DNA of 56,899 nt, taken from NCBI GenBank assembly GCA_005804965.1, contig SYOC01000241.1, positions 1-56,899 of the forward strand. The letters are read 5' to 3'. The notes beneath the pieces were generated by a model. It did not search any database. It saw nothing but the letters and a program-made list of their open reading frames with translations, and was not told where the DNA came from. Origin of the DNA: Pseudomonadota bacterium. GTDB taxonomy: Bacteria > Desulfobacterota > Binatia > Bin18. This document shows positions 17,499 through 28,224 of the stretch, in pieces. Numbering within the stretch: position 1 is the first letter of the stretch; every line of letters starts with the position of its first letter. The position numbers and the translations under genes were made by a program.

Positions 17499-19184
17499 TT
17501 ACATGCCTGCGCGTAGCACTTGTCCCGGCAGTGCACCGGTGTGCTTGCCGTCTTCGAGCAGCACGTGCCCGTTGACGAGGGTGTAGTTCACTCCCTTCGC
17601 TGGCATGACCAAGCGACGACCACCACCCGGCAGGTCATAGCGCATCTCAGCGCGTTTGCCAGAACCGATGGTGTTGAGATCGAAGATCGTCACATCAGCT
17701 GCCTTGCCGACAGCCAACATGCCACGATCCTTGATGCCGAAGAAATTGGCCGGCTCAGAGGTAATGCGGCGTACTGCATGCTCTAGCGTCATCGCGCTCT
17801 TGTCGCGCACCCAGGTGCCAATCAGATAGGTGCAGTAGCCAGCGTCGCATAACATGTCAACGTGGGCTCCACCATCGGAGAGGCCGATCATCACGCGCGA
17901 GTCGGTAATCAGTTCAGGAATCCGCTCTTCCGTGGCATTGAAGAGTTCCATCGTGTACTGCGTGTTCATGTCATCTTCAATCGAGAGATCAAAGAACGTA
18001 TCGAGTGCGTCTCGGCCACGATCCGCCGCCACTTGCGACACCGTCTTGCCTTCGCAGGATTTCAGCGCCGGGTTGGTCACTTCTTTCACCACGAGGCGAT
18101 TCCATAGGGTCTTATCCGAGAAGATGCGTGGCTCTTGCAACGCCTTGCGGAACGCGGTGCGGAAGGATTCTTCGCGGTAGAGGGTCTTTTGGGCTTCCAC
18201 CGTCTGGTTGAAAGCTGGCTTCCACGACGGCATATTGGCGAAGATAAATGGGTTGCGCAGGTTGATCTGAATGATCAACGGGCGGCAGGTCACTTGCGGG
18301 ATCGCGCCACGCTTGAGCAGAGACTCGGTCTGACGCAGCGTGTCCTGACACATTTCCGGCTTGTCATCACGGTTGAGCAACGCCAGCCAAGTGACTGGGC
18401 GTTGGCTTTCCGTGAGCAGGTGATTCAGCAGATCGTAGTCGCTCTCGGAGACCATGCTAGGCGAATCATTCAACGCCAATTCGATAACACCACGCCCCAA
18501 GTCACGCAGGACGTTGCAATAAGCGGTGAGTTCTTCGCGGCTGGACAGGCGGCAGGCCAGCGGACGCCCTTGATAACCGATGTGCTGTGGACCATTTGTG
18601 GTCGACAGACCCATCGCGCCAACGGAGAGCGCCTCACGGAGCAGCGCGGCAATCTGCACGGTTTCTTCTTTCGTGGCCGAGCGTTCCATCGACTCCTCGC
18701 CCATTACGAAATGGCGGAACGGAGTGAGCGGGGCCATGAATCCGACGTTGAGTCCGACGCCACGTTTCTGGGCAGCGTTCATGTACTCGGGGAAGGTGGT
18801 CCAGTCCCAGGTCACACCTTTGGCGAGCACTTCAAACGGGATAGCTTCCACGTTGACGAGGTCCCACGCGGCGATCTCACGGGCTTCGGGTTTGCATGGG
18901 GCCAAGCCCACGCCGCAGTTGCCCATGATGTGGCTGGTGACGCCATGCCAAGACGAGCAGGTGAACAAGGGGTCCCAGCAGACTTGCGCATCGTAGTGCG
19001 TGTGCGGGTCGATAAACCCTGGAGAAACAATCAGGTCGGAAGCATCGATCACGCGCTTCGCGCCGTCGGTCACTTTGCCGATGGCAGCGATCTTCCCCCC
19101 GGCGATCGCTATATCCGCCCGGATCGGCGCCGCGCCGGTTCCATCGACAACGGTCCCATTTCTAATCACGACATCGTATGACAT
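17499..19184 (-). CDS. N-acyl-D-amino-acid deacylase family amidohydrolase
   Basis: [38 protein letters not shown]...[20 protein letters not shown]...[13 protein letters not shown]. Confidence 0.88.
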   Translation of the reverse strand: MSYDVVIRNGTVVDGTGAAPIRADIAIAGGKIAAIGKVTDGAKRVIDASDLIVSPGFIDPHTHYDAQVCWDPLFTCSSWHGVTSHIMGNCGVGLAPCKPEAREIAAWDLVNVEAIPFEVLAKGVTWDWTTFPEYMNAAQKRGVGLNVGFMAPLTPFRHFVMGEESMERSATKEETVQIAALLREALSVGAMGLSTTNGPQHIGYQGRPLACRLSSREELTAYCNVLRDLGRGVIELALNDSPSMVSESDYDLLNHLLTESQRPVTWLALLNRDDKPEMCQDTLRQTESLLKRGAIPQVTCRPLIIQINLRNPFIFANMPSWKPAFNQTVEAQKTLYREESFRTAFRKALQEPRIFSDKTLWNRLVVKEVTNPALKSCEGKTVSQVAADRGRDALDTFFDLSIEDDMNTQYTMELFNATEERIPELITDSRVMIGLSDGGAHVDMLCDAGYCTYLIGTWVRDKSAMTLEHAVRRITSEPANFFGIKDRGMLAVGKAADVTIFDLNTIGSGKRAEMRYDLPGGGRRLVMPAKGVNYTLVNGHVLLEDGKHTGALPGQVLRAGM

Positions 19185-19296
19185 AAAACGTCTCCCTCCT
19201 TTTAGGATGGCAGCATTGAGTAGATTGAACGTCACCCTAGCGCTATTTTCTTGCCAGGGAAAGGGTTCACCCACATTTTTTGGCACAGAGTGAGGG

Positions 19297-19536
19297 TTAG
19301 AGCAGCTTCACCAGCGTCGCCATGATGCTGACTGCCGCCACCATCATCATGCCTAGACAAAGAGTCAGACGATATTCTAACTCTTTTAAGCCTCGCTCGA
19401 AGTCCTCTTTCGTCACAAGCCGGTCATCAACGAGGCCAGCAATGGCTTGTGCCTGTACTTCAGCCTGCTCTTCTGAGACCCCTACGGCTTTCAGCCTCTT
19501 CACATACGCATACGTATCGAAAGTGATAGTGCTCAT
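19297..19536 (-). CDS. small DUF1640-like (coiled-coil plus TM) protein
   Basis: MSTITFDTYAYVKRLKAVGVSEEQAEVQAQAIAGLVDDRLVTKEDFERGLKELEYRLTLCLGMMMVAAVSIMATLVKLL. Confidence 0.7.
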   Translation of the reverse strand: MSTITFDTYAYVKRLKAVGVSEEQAEVQAQAIAGLVDDRLVTKEDFERGLKELEYRLTLCLGMMMVAAVSIMATLVKLL

Positions 19537-19661
19537 GCACGAAACTATAAGGGGTGAAAAAGAAAGGTGCAATCTGCAACCATCTGTTCTGTTCCCGCCC
19601 TTGTCGTCTCGCCGTGAACCTCGTACATCATTGCCTCATTACATCCGGAAGGAGAACGCGT

Positions 19662-20960
19662 ATGGCCTGGGATTTTGAGACCGAGCCGGAATTCCAAAAA
19701 GAACTCGATTGGATCGAACAATTTGTCCGTGAAGAAGTCGAACCACTGGAACACGTGTTGGGCAGCCAATATGACGTGCACAACCCGCGCAATCAGAAGC
19801 TCGTGCGCCCGTTACAAGCCGAAGTAAGGAAACGCAAACTGTGGGCGTGTCACCTCGGACCGGAACTCGGCGGGCCAGGCTATGGCCAACTGAAGCTTGC
19901 CCTGATGAACGAGATTTTGGGCCGTGCCCGCTTTGCCTCCGTGGTGTTTGGTACGCAAGCGCCGGACACCGGCAACGCGGAGATTCTCGCGCACTACGGC
20001 ACGCCCGAGCAGAAGAAACAATTTCTCGAGCCGCTGCTCAATAACGAGATTGTGTCGTGCTTTTCCATGACCGAGCCGCATGCCGGTGCCGACCCCAAGA
20101 TGTTCAAGTGCCGTGCCGAGCTGAAGGGCGACTTTTGGGTCATCAATGGCGAGAAGTGGTTTTCCTCGAACGCCCGCTTTTCGTCGTTCCTGATCGTCAT
20201 GGTGGTCACCGATCCCGAGGCTCCACCACACCAGAAGATGTCGATGTTCCTCGTGCCAACCGACACGCCAGGGGTCAAGATCGTCCGCAACGTTGGTCTC
20301 GGTACCGAGCATGAAGAGACCGGCGAACATGCTTATATCCGCTACGAGGATGTACGGGTACCGCGCGAGAACCTGTTGGGACAGCGTGGCCAGGGTTTTG
20401 AAGTAGCACAAACCCGCTTGGGTGGCGGACGCATTCATCACGCCATGCGCACAGTCGGGCAGGTGAGAAAAGCCTTCGACATGATGTGCGAGCGCGTGCT
20501 GTCGCGGGAAACGCAGGGCGAGAGCCTCGCCAATAAGCAGATGGTGCAAGAACAGATCGCCGACTCGTGGATCGAGATGGAGCAGTTTCGCTTACTGGTG
20601 TTGCGTACCGCTTGGCGCATCGACAAATACAAAGACTATCGCAAAGTCCTGAAAGACATCGCCGCTATTAAAGCGCTGATGCCGAAGGTGTACCACGACG
20701 TGGTCTACCGTGCCTTGCGCTTGCACGGAGCCTTGGGACTGTCGAATGAGATGCCGTTCTCCGCCCAGATGGTCGAATCTTTCATGACCAGTCTCGCTGA
20801 CGGCCCGACCGAGGTTCACAAAGTCACAGTGGCACGACGGGTGTTGCGCGAGTACAAGGGCACCGACGGCTTATTCCCTTCGGGCCATTTGGTCTCGCGG
20901 CGCGAGCAGGCAATTGCGAAATATGGGAAGCTGTTAGAGCTGGAGGTGGGGAATCTGTAA
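19662..20960 (+). CDS. acyl-CoA dehydrogenase
   Basis: CFSMTEPHAGADPKMFKCRAELKGDFWVINGEKWFSSNA; RLHGALGLSNEMPF; GGAGAACG RBS upstream of ATG 19662. Confidence 0.92.
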   Translation: MAWDFETEPEFQKELDWIEQFVREEVEPLEHVLGSQYDVHNPRNQKLVRPLQAEVRKRKLWACHLGPELGGPGYGQLKLALMNEILGRARFASVVFGTQAPDTGNAEILAHYGTPEQKKQFLEPLLNNEIVSCFSMTEPHAGADPKMFKCRAELKGDFWVINGEKWFSSNARFSSFLIVMVVTDPEAPPHQKMSMFLVPTDTPGVKIVRNVGLGTEHEETGEHAYIRYEDVRVPRENLLGQRGQGFEVAQTRLGGGRIHHAMRTVGQVRKAFDMMCERVLSRETQGESLANKQMVQEQIADSWIEMEQFRLLVLRTAWRIDKYKDYRKVLKDIAAIKALMPKVYHDVVYRALRLHGALGLSNEMPFSAQMVESFMTSLADGPTEVHKVTVARRVLREYKGTDGLFPSGHLVSRREQAIAKYGKLLELEVGNL

Positions 20961-21025
20961 TTTTGCAGGGGCACGGTGCGCCGTGCCCTTACTTTGTGAG
21001 ATTACTCTTTCGCAAAAGAGAACAC

Positions 21026-21688
21026 ATGGTACTCGAAGTCTATGGGACTCTCTGGCTCGCGCTCCTCGGGATGTCTTTCTCTGCTTTCTGTTTTTCCAAT
21101 ACCATCGCGCTCTTGATTTTGCGCAAACGGTTCGCGCAGCCGCCTGCGCCTGTTCCTTTACAGAAGGGTATCAGTATTGGGCTAAACGTTGCTCTCGGGC
21201 TCTTTAGTCTTTTCTGGGTATATGCTTTCTGGACGGGAGCAAAAGCTGTCGTCAGAGCCATGACGAATGAAGATTTCATTCCCCTTCTGTTCCTCGCCTT
21301 TTCTCCTCCTTTTACGCTCCTCGTTTCGTGGATCCTCTTCAGGATATCGATGCGTGCACGATCGGAGGAAGTCGCACAGTTGTCGGAGGAAATTCATATG
21401 CTGGATGCTCTGAAAATTGCTTCCGACGATTGGAGCGATGCGTGGCGCACTCGTGAGATGACTGCCATGAAAGCGCAACTCGCAGAGACCCCAGAACGCA
21501 TCGCCGGTTGGTTACAGGACTGGCGCACGAAGGGTTCCCAGCGTTTCAGAGGGAAAGCGCTGCGTGTGGTCTTGCTGCTAGGGAAGCCTGATTATCACGT
21601 GATCCTGAGTATGTTGGAAAAAAACAATAGGGAAGATATTCAGCGGTGGAGCCTTATGACCGGGAAAGATATCCCTCGCTGGAAGTGA
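21026..21688 (+). CDS. membrane protein of unknown function
   Basis: MVLEVYGTLWLALLGMSFSAFCFSNTIALLILRKRFAQPP... with several hydrophobic segments. Confidence 0.6.
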   Translation: MVLEVYGTLWLALLGMSFSAFCFSNTIALLILRKRFAQPPAPVPLQKGISIGLNVALGLFSLFWVYAFWTGAKAVVRAMTNEDFIPLLFLAFSPPFTLLVSWILFRISMRARSEEVAQLSEEIHMLDALKIASDDWSDAWRTREMTAMKAQLAETPERIAGWLQDWRTKGSQRFRGKALRVVLLLGKPDYHVILSMLEKNNREDIQRWSLMTGKDIPRWK

Positions 21689-21766
21689 GGAATTCCTTCT
21701 CCCCCGAGTGGGAGGCGCGAACAGGAATTCCTCATTGTGTCCCTCTTGAAGAAGGACTCGGAGTCA

Positions 21767-22567
21767 TCACCCAATCTTCGCGGCCTGCCCACCATCGACT
21801 GGCAGAATCACGCCGGTGATGAATTTCGCTTCGTCGGAGTTCAAGAACAACGCCGCATGGGCGATGTCCCAGCCCGTCCCCATTTTGGCACCAAGCGGAA
21901 CGATAGCATCGCGCTCCTTGCGGAGTTGTTCCTTAGAAATCCCGCGTGCCTTAGAAATACCCTCGATGGCCATTGGCGTGTCCATCAGCCCGGGCATGAT
22001 GCAATTCACGCGCACCCCGTACTTGGCATTGGATAGCGCCAACTGATTGGTGATGGCGTTCACTCCAGCTTTGGACGTTTTGTACGCGAGAATCCCCACG
22101 TTACACACGGCGGCAATCGACGAAATGTTGAGAATCGCGCCGCTGTGTTGCCCACGCATGATGGGGATAACATGCTTACAGGGCATGATGACGCTCTTCA
22201 TGTTGACCGCGAGAATACGGTCCCATGCTTCTTCTGTGATTTGATTGAGACCACCATCATTGTCGCCAATGCCGACGTTGTTATGCAGAATGTCGATGCG
22301 CCCGAACTGCTGAACGCAAGCGTCAGCCATTTTTTTGCAGTCTTCGCTTTTCGTCGCATCCGCTTGGAAAGGCATGGCGGTGCCACCTTCTTTCGTAATC
22401 ATGGCGCAGGTGTCCTCGGCAGAACCGAGCCGATAATCGACCACCAGCACCTTCGCACCCTCACGTGCATACAAGAGTGCAGACGCACGCCCGTTACCAA
22501 TCGTCTCGCCCGGCGTTTGTCCGGCACCGACGACGATGGCGATTTTATCTTTGAGTCGGTCAGACAT
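21767..22567 (-). CDS. SDR-family NAD(P)-dependent oxidoreductase
   Basis: KIAIVVGAGQTPGETIGNGRA...NNVGIGDND...ILNISSIAAVCNVGILAYKTSKAGVNAITNQLA (YxxxK). Confidence 0.92.
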   Translation of the reverse strand: MSDRLKDKIAIVVGAGQTPGETIGNGRASALLYAREGAKVLVVDYRLGSAEDTCAMITKEGGTAMPFQADATKSEDCKKMADACVQQFGRIDILHNNVGIGDNDGGLNQITEEAWDRILAVNMKSVIMPCKHVIPIMRGQHSGAILNISSIAAVCNVGILAYKTSKAGVNAITNQLALSNAKYGVRVNCIMPGLMDTPMAIEGISKARGISKEQLRKERDAIVPLGAKMGTGWDIAHAALFLNSDEAKFITGVILPVDGGQAAKIG

Positions 22568-22701
22568 AGCAATCTCCTCTGACGAGATCCTCGCTCATTC
22601 TTCTCTTTTCCTTCAACGTCAGACAGAGAGTTGAGACAGAGACAGAGCGGAACTCTTGTTCTCCTCTCTATCTCCCCTCTCTATCTCTATCCCCATCTGC
22701 C

Positions 22702-23265
22702 TCAGGTATTCTCAAACGACGTGGTCAATCCGGCATCAAGCTGCACGCCCAGCGTATTCAACGCCATCGACACAAGGTTGTACTGTCCCACAGCAAAGAC
22801 GATATCCATCAGTTGCTGGGTGTTGTAGGACTTGCTCAACCCTTGCCAAGTTGCATCAGAGATGCAGGCGTCTTTGTGCAGCTCGTCGGTAGCTTTGAGT
22901 AGCAAGGTGTCCTGCTCGTTCCAGCCTTTGGCGGTCGGACCGATTTTGATGCGATGCACTTCGTCATCCGTGAGTCCGGCTTGCTTGCCGATGCGCACGT
23001 GCTGCGCCCACTCGTATTCGGCTTCGCAGAGCCAGCCGATGCGCAAGATGACCAGTTCGCGTTCGCGCGCAGGCACAGTCGATTTGAACAGCACGTGGTT
23101 GCCAAACACCAGCCAGCGTTTCATCAGGTCGGGGTGGTGCGCCAGGGTCTTAAAGATATTGGGCACCTCGCCCTGCCCGACTTTGATCTCACGCAGACTT
23201 TGCTTCACCGTGTCGCTCCATTGCGTCTCCGGGATGGGCTCCACGCGGGGTTTACTGAGTTTCAT
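22702..23265 (-). CDS. carboxymuconolactone decarboxylase / AhpD-like family protein
   Basis: PARERELVILRIGWLCEAEYEWAQHVRIGKQAGLTDDEVHRI. Confidence 0.85.
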   Translation of the reverse strand: MKLSKPRVEPIPETQWSDTVKQSLREIKVGQGEVPNIFKTLAHHPDLMKRWLVFGNHVLFKSTVPARERELVILRIGWLCEAEYEWAQHVRIGKQAGLTDDEVHRIKIGPTAKGWNEQDTLLLKATDELHKDACISDATWQGLSKSYNTQQLMDIVFAVGQYNLVSMALNTLGVQLDAGLTTSFENT

Positions 23266-23340
23266 AGCAATCTCCCTTCATTAGAGAAAAATAATGTTCG
23301 TGCTTCGGAGGAACGGGTGTTCCGGCTTGCGCTCCTCTTT

Positions 23341-24747
23341 ATGCTTGAACTTCCCAGTGGGCGCAAGAAGAGCCAAGAAAAGTGCCGAGGTGCGGCAGAA
23401 GTTGAAGAATTGTCGTTCGTTCCCTACAATTGACGCGATCACAAGGTTGGCCTTTCCAACCCCGAGGTTCCCATTCTCCACGAAGATCCTACCCGCTCCT
23501 ACCGCGCTCCACGCCTTGTCGCCGCCCAAGACCTCTGCGACAATCGCCTCATCTTTGGCGACAACCTCTTGACTCTCCAAGCGCTGGCGCAAGAGTTCAC
23601 TGGCACGATCAAATGCATCTATATTGATCCGCCGTACAATACCGGGAGCGCATTCACACATTATACCGACGCGCTTGAGCGCTCGGCTTGGTTAGACTTC
23701 ATGAAAGCCCGGCTACTCCTGCTGTGGAAGCTGCTGCGTGAGGACGGCCTCTTGGTCGTGCAGATTGACGATAATGAGTTCGCGCGGTTGTTCTTGTTCA
23801 TGGCCGAAGTGTGCGGCGAACATAATCTGAAGGTGATCGTGGTCAAAATGGCTGAACCCACCGGCGTGAAGATGGTGCACGTCCTTGAGAGCGGGGGGAT
23901 TCCCAAGCTGAAGGAGTACCTCATCCTGGCCGGAAAGTCTGGCATTCGTAGGCTCGATGTCGAGCGAGTGCCAAAAGAGAGTTGGGATCCCGAGTATAAG
24001 CTGGTGTTGGAGAATACCAACAAACAAGAGTTGCGAGAGCTGAAGGCGATCATCGCCAATCCTGCCCGCTCCGCTGCCGAGGTGGACCGGGCGGGTCGTC
24101 TCTGCGCTCGGTTTGTCTTCATGACGGCTGAAGTCGTCTGTCGCCGTGAGACTGGAGGGCCGCCTTCAGCAAACTGGCTGCGCAGTAACGCTTGGCGGAT
24201 CGTGCGGACGGTGGCGACGAGCAGTAATGCTAAACGTCTGGCCGATGCCCAGCGCCAGCGCATCGCACCCAATGCCGGTGCGTTCGTAGTCGAAACGCCA
24301 AAACGCAAGCTCTACGCGATGAAAGCTGACTATAATGCCGCAAGCGCACAGCCGCGCATGCGGGTGTTGTTTGCCGACGATTACCTCACTGTCCATCCCG
24401 GTGACTTCTGGCAAGACATCAAAACGACGGGTTTGGGCGGAGAAGGCGGGGGAGATTTCACTAGCGGGAAGAAACCGGAGGCCTTGCTCAAGCGCATCAT
24501 CGGTATGGCCACGAAGCCGGGAGATTGGGTGCTGGATGCGTTCGCCGGGTCGGGCACGACAGGCGCAGTGGCCCATAAGATGGGCCGGCGCTGGATCATG
24601 ATCGAAATGGGCGAGCATTGCCACACGCATCTCATTCCTCGCCTGACGCAGGTGATTGACGGTGCGGATAAAGGCGGTGTCACAGAAGCCGTGGGCTGGA
24701 AAGGCGGCGGTGGGTTCCGCTATTTTCGTGTGGCGGCAGCGCCGTGA
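23341..24747 (+). CDS. type III-like site-specific DNA (adenine) methyltransferase; in-frame TGA at 23431 near the N-terminus
   Basis: [39 protein letters not shown] (DPPY motif) and [31 protein letters not shown]. Coding similarity extends upstream of the called TTG start at 23569: [42 protein letters not shown], in the same frame, back to TGA 23431. Confidence 0.75.
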
Positions 24748-24781
24748 TCTTGCTGAAAGCAGTATGCGCGAAGGAGCCTTC

Positions 24782-25321
24782 ATGCTGGAATTTGTCACTC
24801 GTCCGACTGGCCATGCCCCTATGGATGCCTTGCTGCGCGACGCTGGCGCACGTTGGAAAACGTTGATGGAACAGGGGGACCAGTTGGCCCCTGGTGAATT
24901 AGAAGGGTGGTATCCCATGCTGCCCGCCGATGTGGAGATTCCGCAAAAATGGGCAGCGTGTTTCTATCTCCTGCCTTATGCCGATCAAATGGCGCTCGCG
25001 TTTGCTTGGCTGCATTGGTGGCAACACTCACACGCCACCGCGCCGGGATTTATTGGCTGGCTGCATCACGGACCAGGACTCGCCCTCAATCACGTGTCGC
25101 TGCTCAAAGTGCTGACGCAGACCCAGAGCGGTGTGCTGGGTCTCGTCCACCATTTCTTGGCAACGATTGTGGAACAGGCCGGAGATTGGAACGGCGATCG
25201 TGACAGCGGCCGGGAGATTGTCACTCTTCTAGAGGAACTGGACACCGAGTATCGCTACAACGTTCATGATCGGGAGTTATGGCCGGCGGTGTTGCAGTTG
25301 CTGGCTGCGGACTCTCAGTAA
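24782..25321 (+). CDS. hypothetical protein
   Basis: MLEFVTRPTGHAPMDALLRDAGARWKTLMEQGDQLAPGELEGWYPMLPADVEIP...; AGGAG RBS upstream. Confidence 0.55.
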   Translation: MLEFVTRPTGHAPMDALLRDAGARWKTLMEQGDQLAPGELEGWYPMLPADVEIPQKWAACFYLLPYADQMALAFAWLHWWQHSHATAPGFIGWLHHGPGLALNHVSLLKVLTQTQSGVLGLVHHFLATIVEQAGDWNGDRDSGREIVTLLEELDTEYRYNVHDRELWPAVLQLLAADSQ

Positions 25322-25398
25322 ACGAAGTCAGGGAGCGTTCGGGGCAAGAGTGTTCCCGACCGAGACAATTCGCTAAACTGGGCAAAAACAGAGAACTG

Positions 25399-25420
25399 GC
25401 CACGGGCGTCGGCCCGTGGC
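25399..25420. terminator. strong 9-bp hairpin between convergent genes
   Basis: GCCACGGGC-GTCG-GCCCGTGGC between genes ending at 25321 (+) and 25449 (-). Confidence 0.5.
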
Positions 25421-25448
25421 GGTGGAGAAGAGGTTTTTCTCTTCGCTT

Positions 25449-26909
25449 TTAGGAAACCGCTCCAACCTCGAAGGCTTCAGCATCGGCTCGACTGGTGTGT
25501 TCAACAAACGCGTCCATCGAATGTGGCCATTGGGTGACGAGCCGCCCGGAACTTGAACGGTAGTAGAAATCGTTGCCGCATTGCGCCTGCCATACTTCCA
25601 CGCGGCTGATGTCTTCCTGCAACTGAGCGTTGAAGGCTGCTAAAACTTCGGGACGCACATCGATCCAGGTTAGCTTCTCGGTGTCCATACGCTTGATCTG
25701 GCGCATGATGTACTCGACCTGCCGTTCAAGCATGAAAATGATGCTGCCCTGATTCGTGTTCGGTCCGTACAGCATAAAGAGGTTAGGAAAGCCGCTGGTG
25801 GTAATCCCGAGGTAGGCTTGTGCGCCATCGCTCCAAGCTTCTCTGAGCGGGTGCCCACCGCGTCCGGTGACATCCAGTGCGGCTAAGTAGGTCGTCGTCT
25901 CAAAACCAGTCGAATAAATAATGGTATCAAACTCGCGGCTTTGGCCATCCACCGTGACGATGCCATTGGCTGTGACTCTCGCGATATCTTCGGTGATAAG
26001 TTCTACGTTATCGCGGTTAAAAACCGGATAGTAGACATCCGAGAACAACGGGCGCTTACAACCGAAGGGATGGTTGGGGGTCAGCTTGCGGCGCACCTCG
26101 GGGTCTTTGACCACGGCGAGCTGTTCGAGTCCAGCTTTTTCAATATCGGCCAGCACCTTTTTATCCTGGAAGGTGCACAGCGTATTCCAGGTCTGGTAGA
26201 TGTCTTCGCGCGACTTGCTCACGAGGTCCGGGTTTTCGCGGAAGACCTGGAGAGTCTCTTCTGTGTACGGGGTGTTGCCTTTGGGGACGACCCAGTTTGC
26301 GGTGCGTTGATAGAGGTGCAGTTTGCCGACTTTGGCGACGATTTCCGGCACGAATTGGATGGCGCTTGCCGCGACCCCGATGACGCCGACCCGTTTGCCG
26401 CGCAGGTCATACTCGTGATTCCAGCGGGCGGAGTGGAAGTAGGTACCGGTAAAATCATGAATGCCCGGGATGGAGGGCCACACCAGATTGTTAAACATGC
26501 CTAGGGCACTCACGACGATGGGTGCCTCAATCTCTTCCCCTGTACTGGTAGTAACGCGCCAACAGGCTTGGTCTTCGTACCAGTGGGCTGAAGCCACAGG
26601 CGTACGGAATTGAATGTGCCGCCGCACATCGTACTTGTCGGCGCAGTGATTGAGGTAGGTGAGGATCTCTGCCTGTCCGGCAAATGGGCGTGACCAATCA
26701 TTCTTTTGCTCAAAGGAATACGAATACAGATGCGATTGTACGTCGCATTCGGCTCCGGGATAGGAGTTGTGCCACCACGTGCCTCCCAGTCCTTCGGCCT
26801 TCTCCAGAATAACGAACTCTTCAATACCAGCCTTTTTCAGGTGAATACCCATGCATATGCCAGCGGAACCTGCGCCGATAATAACTACACGATAGGACGA
26901 ACGACTCAT
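25449..26909 (-). CDS. flavin-containing / Baeyer-Villiger-type monooxygenase
   Basis: YRVVIIGAGSAGICMGIHLKKAGI (GxGxxG), GLGGTWWHNSYPGAECDVQSHLYSYSF, FTGTYFHSARWNHEYDLRGKRVGVIGVAASA. Confidence 0.9.
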   Translation of the reverse strand: MSRSSYRVVIIGAGSAGICMGIHLKKAGIEEFVILEKAEGLGGTWWHNSYPGAECDVQSHLYSYSFEQKNDWSRPFAGQAEILTYLNHCADKYDVRRHIQFRTPVASAHWYEDQACWRVTTSTGEEIEAPIVVSALGMFNNLVWPSIPGIHDFTGTYFHSARWNHEYDLRGKRVGVIGVAASAIQFVPEIVAKVGKLHLYQRTANWVVPKGNTPYTEETLQVFRENPDLVSKSREDIYQTWNTLCTFQDKKVLADIEKAGLEQLAVVKDPEVRRKLTPNHPFGCKRPLFSDVYYPVFNRDNVELITEDIARVTANGIVTVDGQSREFDTIIYSTGFETTTYLAALDVTGRGGHPLREAWSDGAQAYLGITTSGFPNLFMLYGPNTNQGSIIFMLERQVEYIMRQIKRMDTEKLTWIDVRPEVLAAFNAQLQEDISRVEVWQAQCGNDFYYRSSSGRLVTQWPHSMDAFVEHTSRADAEAFEVGAVS

Positions 26910-27105
26910 CGCGACCTCCACTTCAAGTTTTCCTTCGTACTGAAGGAGTCGGAGAAACTTACCTGCTTCCACCATTTTTGGAAATGTGGGAGCGGAAGAC
27001 CAAACGAAGGCACCTGAGGCTCACAACCACCATGGCTCGGATGCTCCTGTAACTTGACAGCCCCGCCTGAAGAATGCCAGACTTGGGCGGTCGAAGGAGG
27101 GCACC

Positions 27106-28194
27106 ATGTCGGACACTGCTGCATTATCTTCCAAACGCATCCAGGTGAGCGAAGACGATCCTATCGAACTGCTCTATGCACGTGGGGTCACCGATGGCTT
27201 GCCTGTCGTGCCGCCGACCGAAGCCCGGGTCCAACGCATGCTGGCCGCGACTGAGCGCGAGCCGAGCGAACTCATCGGTCTCATTGGTCCAAACTACGGA
27301 CGCGCGACGATTGAGAAGATCGCCATCAACGCCGTGATGGCGGGCTGTCATCCCTCGTATTTCCCGACAGTGCTCGCTGGCATAGAAGCCATGTGTGAAG
27401 AGCAGTTTTGCATTCATGGCATTAACGTGACAACGTTCTCCGCCACACCGATGGCGATCATCAACGGCCCGATTCGCAAGCAGATTGGCGTAAACGGCGG
27501 CCACAACGCGCTCGGGCACGGCTTCCGCGCCAACGCGACGATTGGCCGTACTTTCCGCCTGTGCATCATCAATATCGGCGGTGCCAAGCCGCACGAAATC
27601 ACCAAGGCGACCATGGGGCACCCGGCGCAATACACCTTCTGCGTCGGTGAGAACGAAGAAGAAAGCCCGTGGGAACCGCTGCATGTCGAGCGCGGCTATC
27701 GCCCCGAGCAAAGCACGATTACCCTGTTCGGCGGGCATTCGCCCATGCAGCTGAATGACCATGCCAGCCGCGACGCCGAACAGCTCGCCCTTTCTTTGGG
27801 CTGGACGATGGCCGGGCTATGGAATCACAAGAACTTTCCCTTATTCTCCGACACCATGCTGGTGGTCTGCCCTGAACATGCCAAGACGTTCGCCCAAGAC
27901 GGCTGGTCAAAAAACGACTTACGCCAATTCCTCTTCGAGAAGATCCGCCGTCCTTTGCGCGAACTACGACCTGGGGTCAACGGTGGCGAAGGTGCCGGCG
28001 TGAGCATGCTGCGTATGCCGGAGAAAGATCGCGAGCCACCGACGGACGACACGCTCTTCCCGAAATTTGCCAAGGCGGAACATCTCTCCATCATCGTCGC
28101 CGGCGGCACGGCGGGGCGCTTCTCGGCAGCGGTACAGGGCTGGGCGGGTGGTCAGTTTGGCAGTAAAATCACGACCAAAGAAATTCAAGAATGA
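27106..28194 (+). CDS. conserved protein of unknown function, partner of UGSC selenoprotein (copy 1)
   Basis: LLYARGVTDGLPVVPPTEARVQRMLAATER...GHNALGHGFRANATIGRTFRLCIINIGGAKPHEITKATMGHPAQYTFCVGENEEESPWEPLHVERGY; paralog of 33544..34629. Confidence 0.85.
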   Translation: MSDTAALSSKRIQVSEDDPIELLYARGVTDGLPVVPPTEARVQRMLAATEREPSELIGLIGPNYGRATIEKIAINAVMAGCHPSYFPTVLAGIEAMCEEQFCIHGINVTTFSATPMAIINGPIRKQIGVNGGHNALGHGFRANATIGRTFRLCIINIGGAKPHEITKATMGHPAQYTFCVGENEEESPWEPLHVERGYRPEQSTITLFGGHSPMQLNDHASRDAEQLALSLGWTMAGLWNHKNFPLFSDTMLVVCPEHAKTFAQDGWSKNDLRQFLFEKIRRPLRELRPGVNGGEGAGVSMLRMPEKDREPPTDDTLFPKFAKAEHLSIIVAGGTAGRFSAAVQGWAGGQFGSKITTKEIQE

Positions 28195-28224
28195 GCAAAC
28201 TTTTTCTAGGAAAGGAGTTAACCC

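Noticed and set aside
18135-19181. 348-aa plus-strand ORF antisense to the D-aminoacylase-like gene
   Set aside because: Shadow ORF with H/R/G-rich composition and no recognisable domain.
23431-23461. Selenocysteine at the methyltransferase TGA
   Set aside because: A hairpin is present, but its loop lacks G, the position is not a known redox or Cys site, and a nonsense mutation is more likely.
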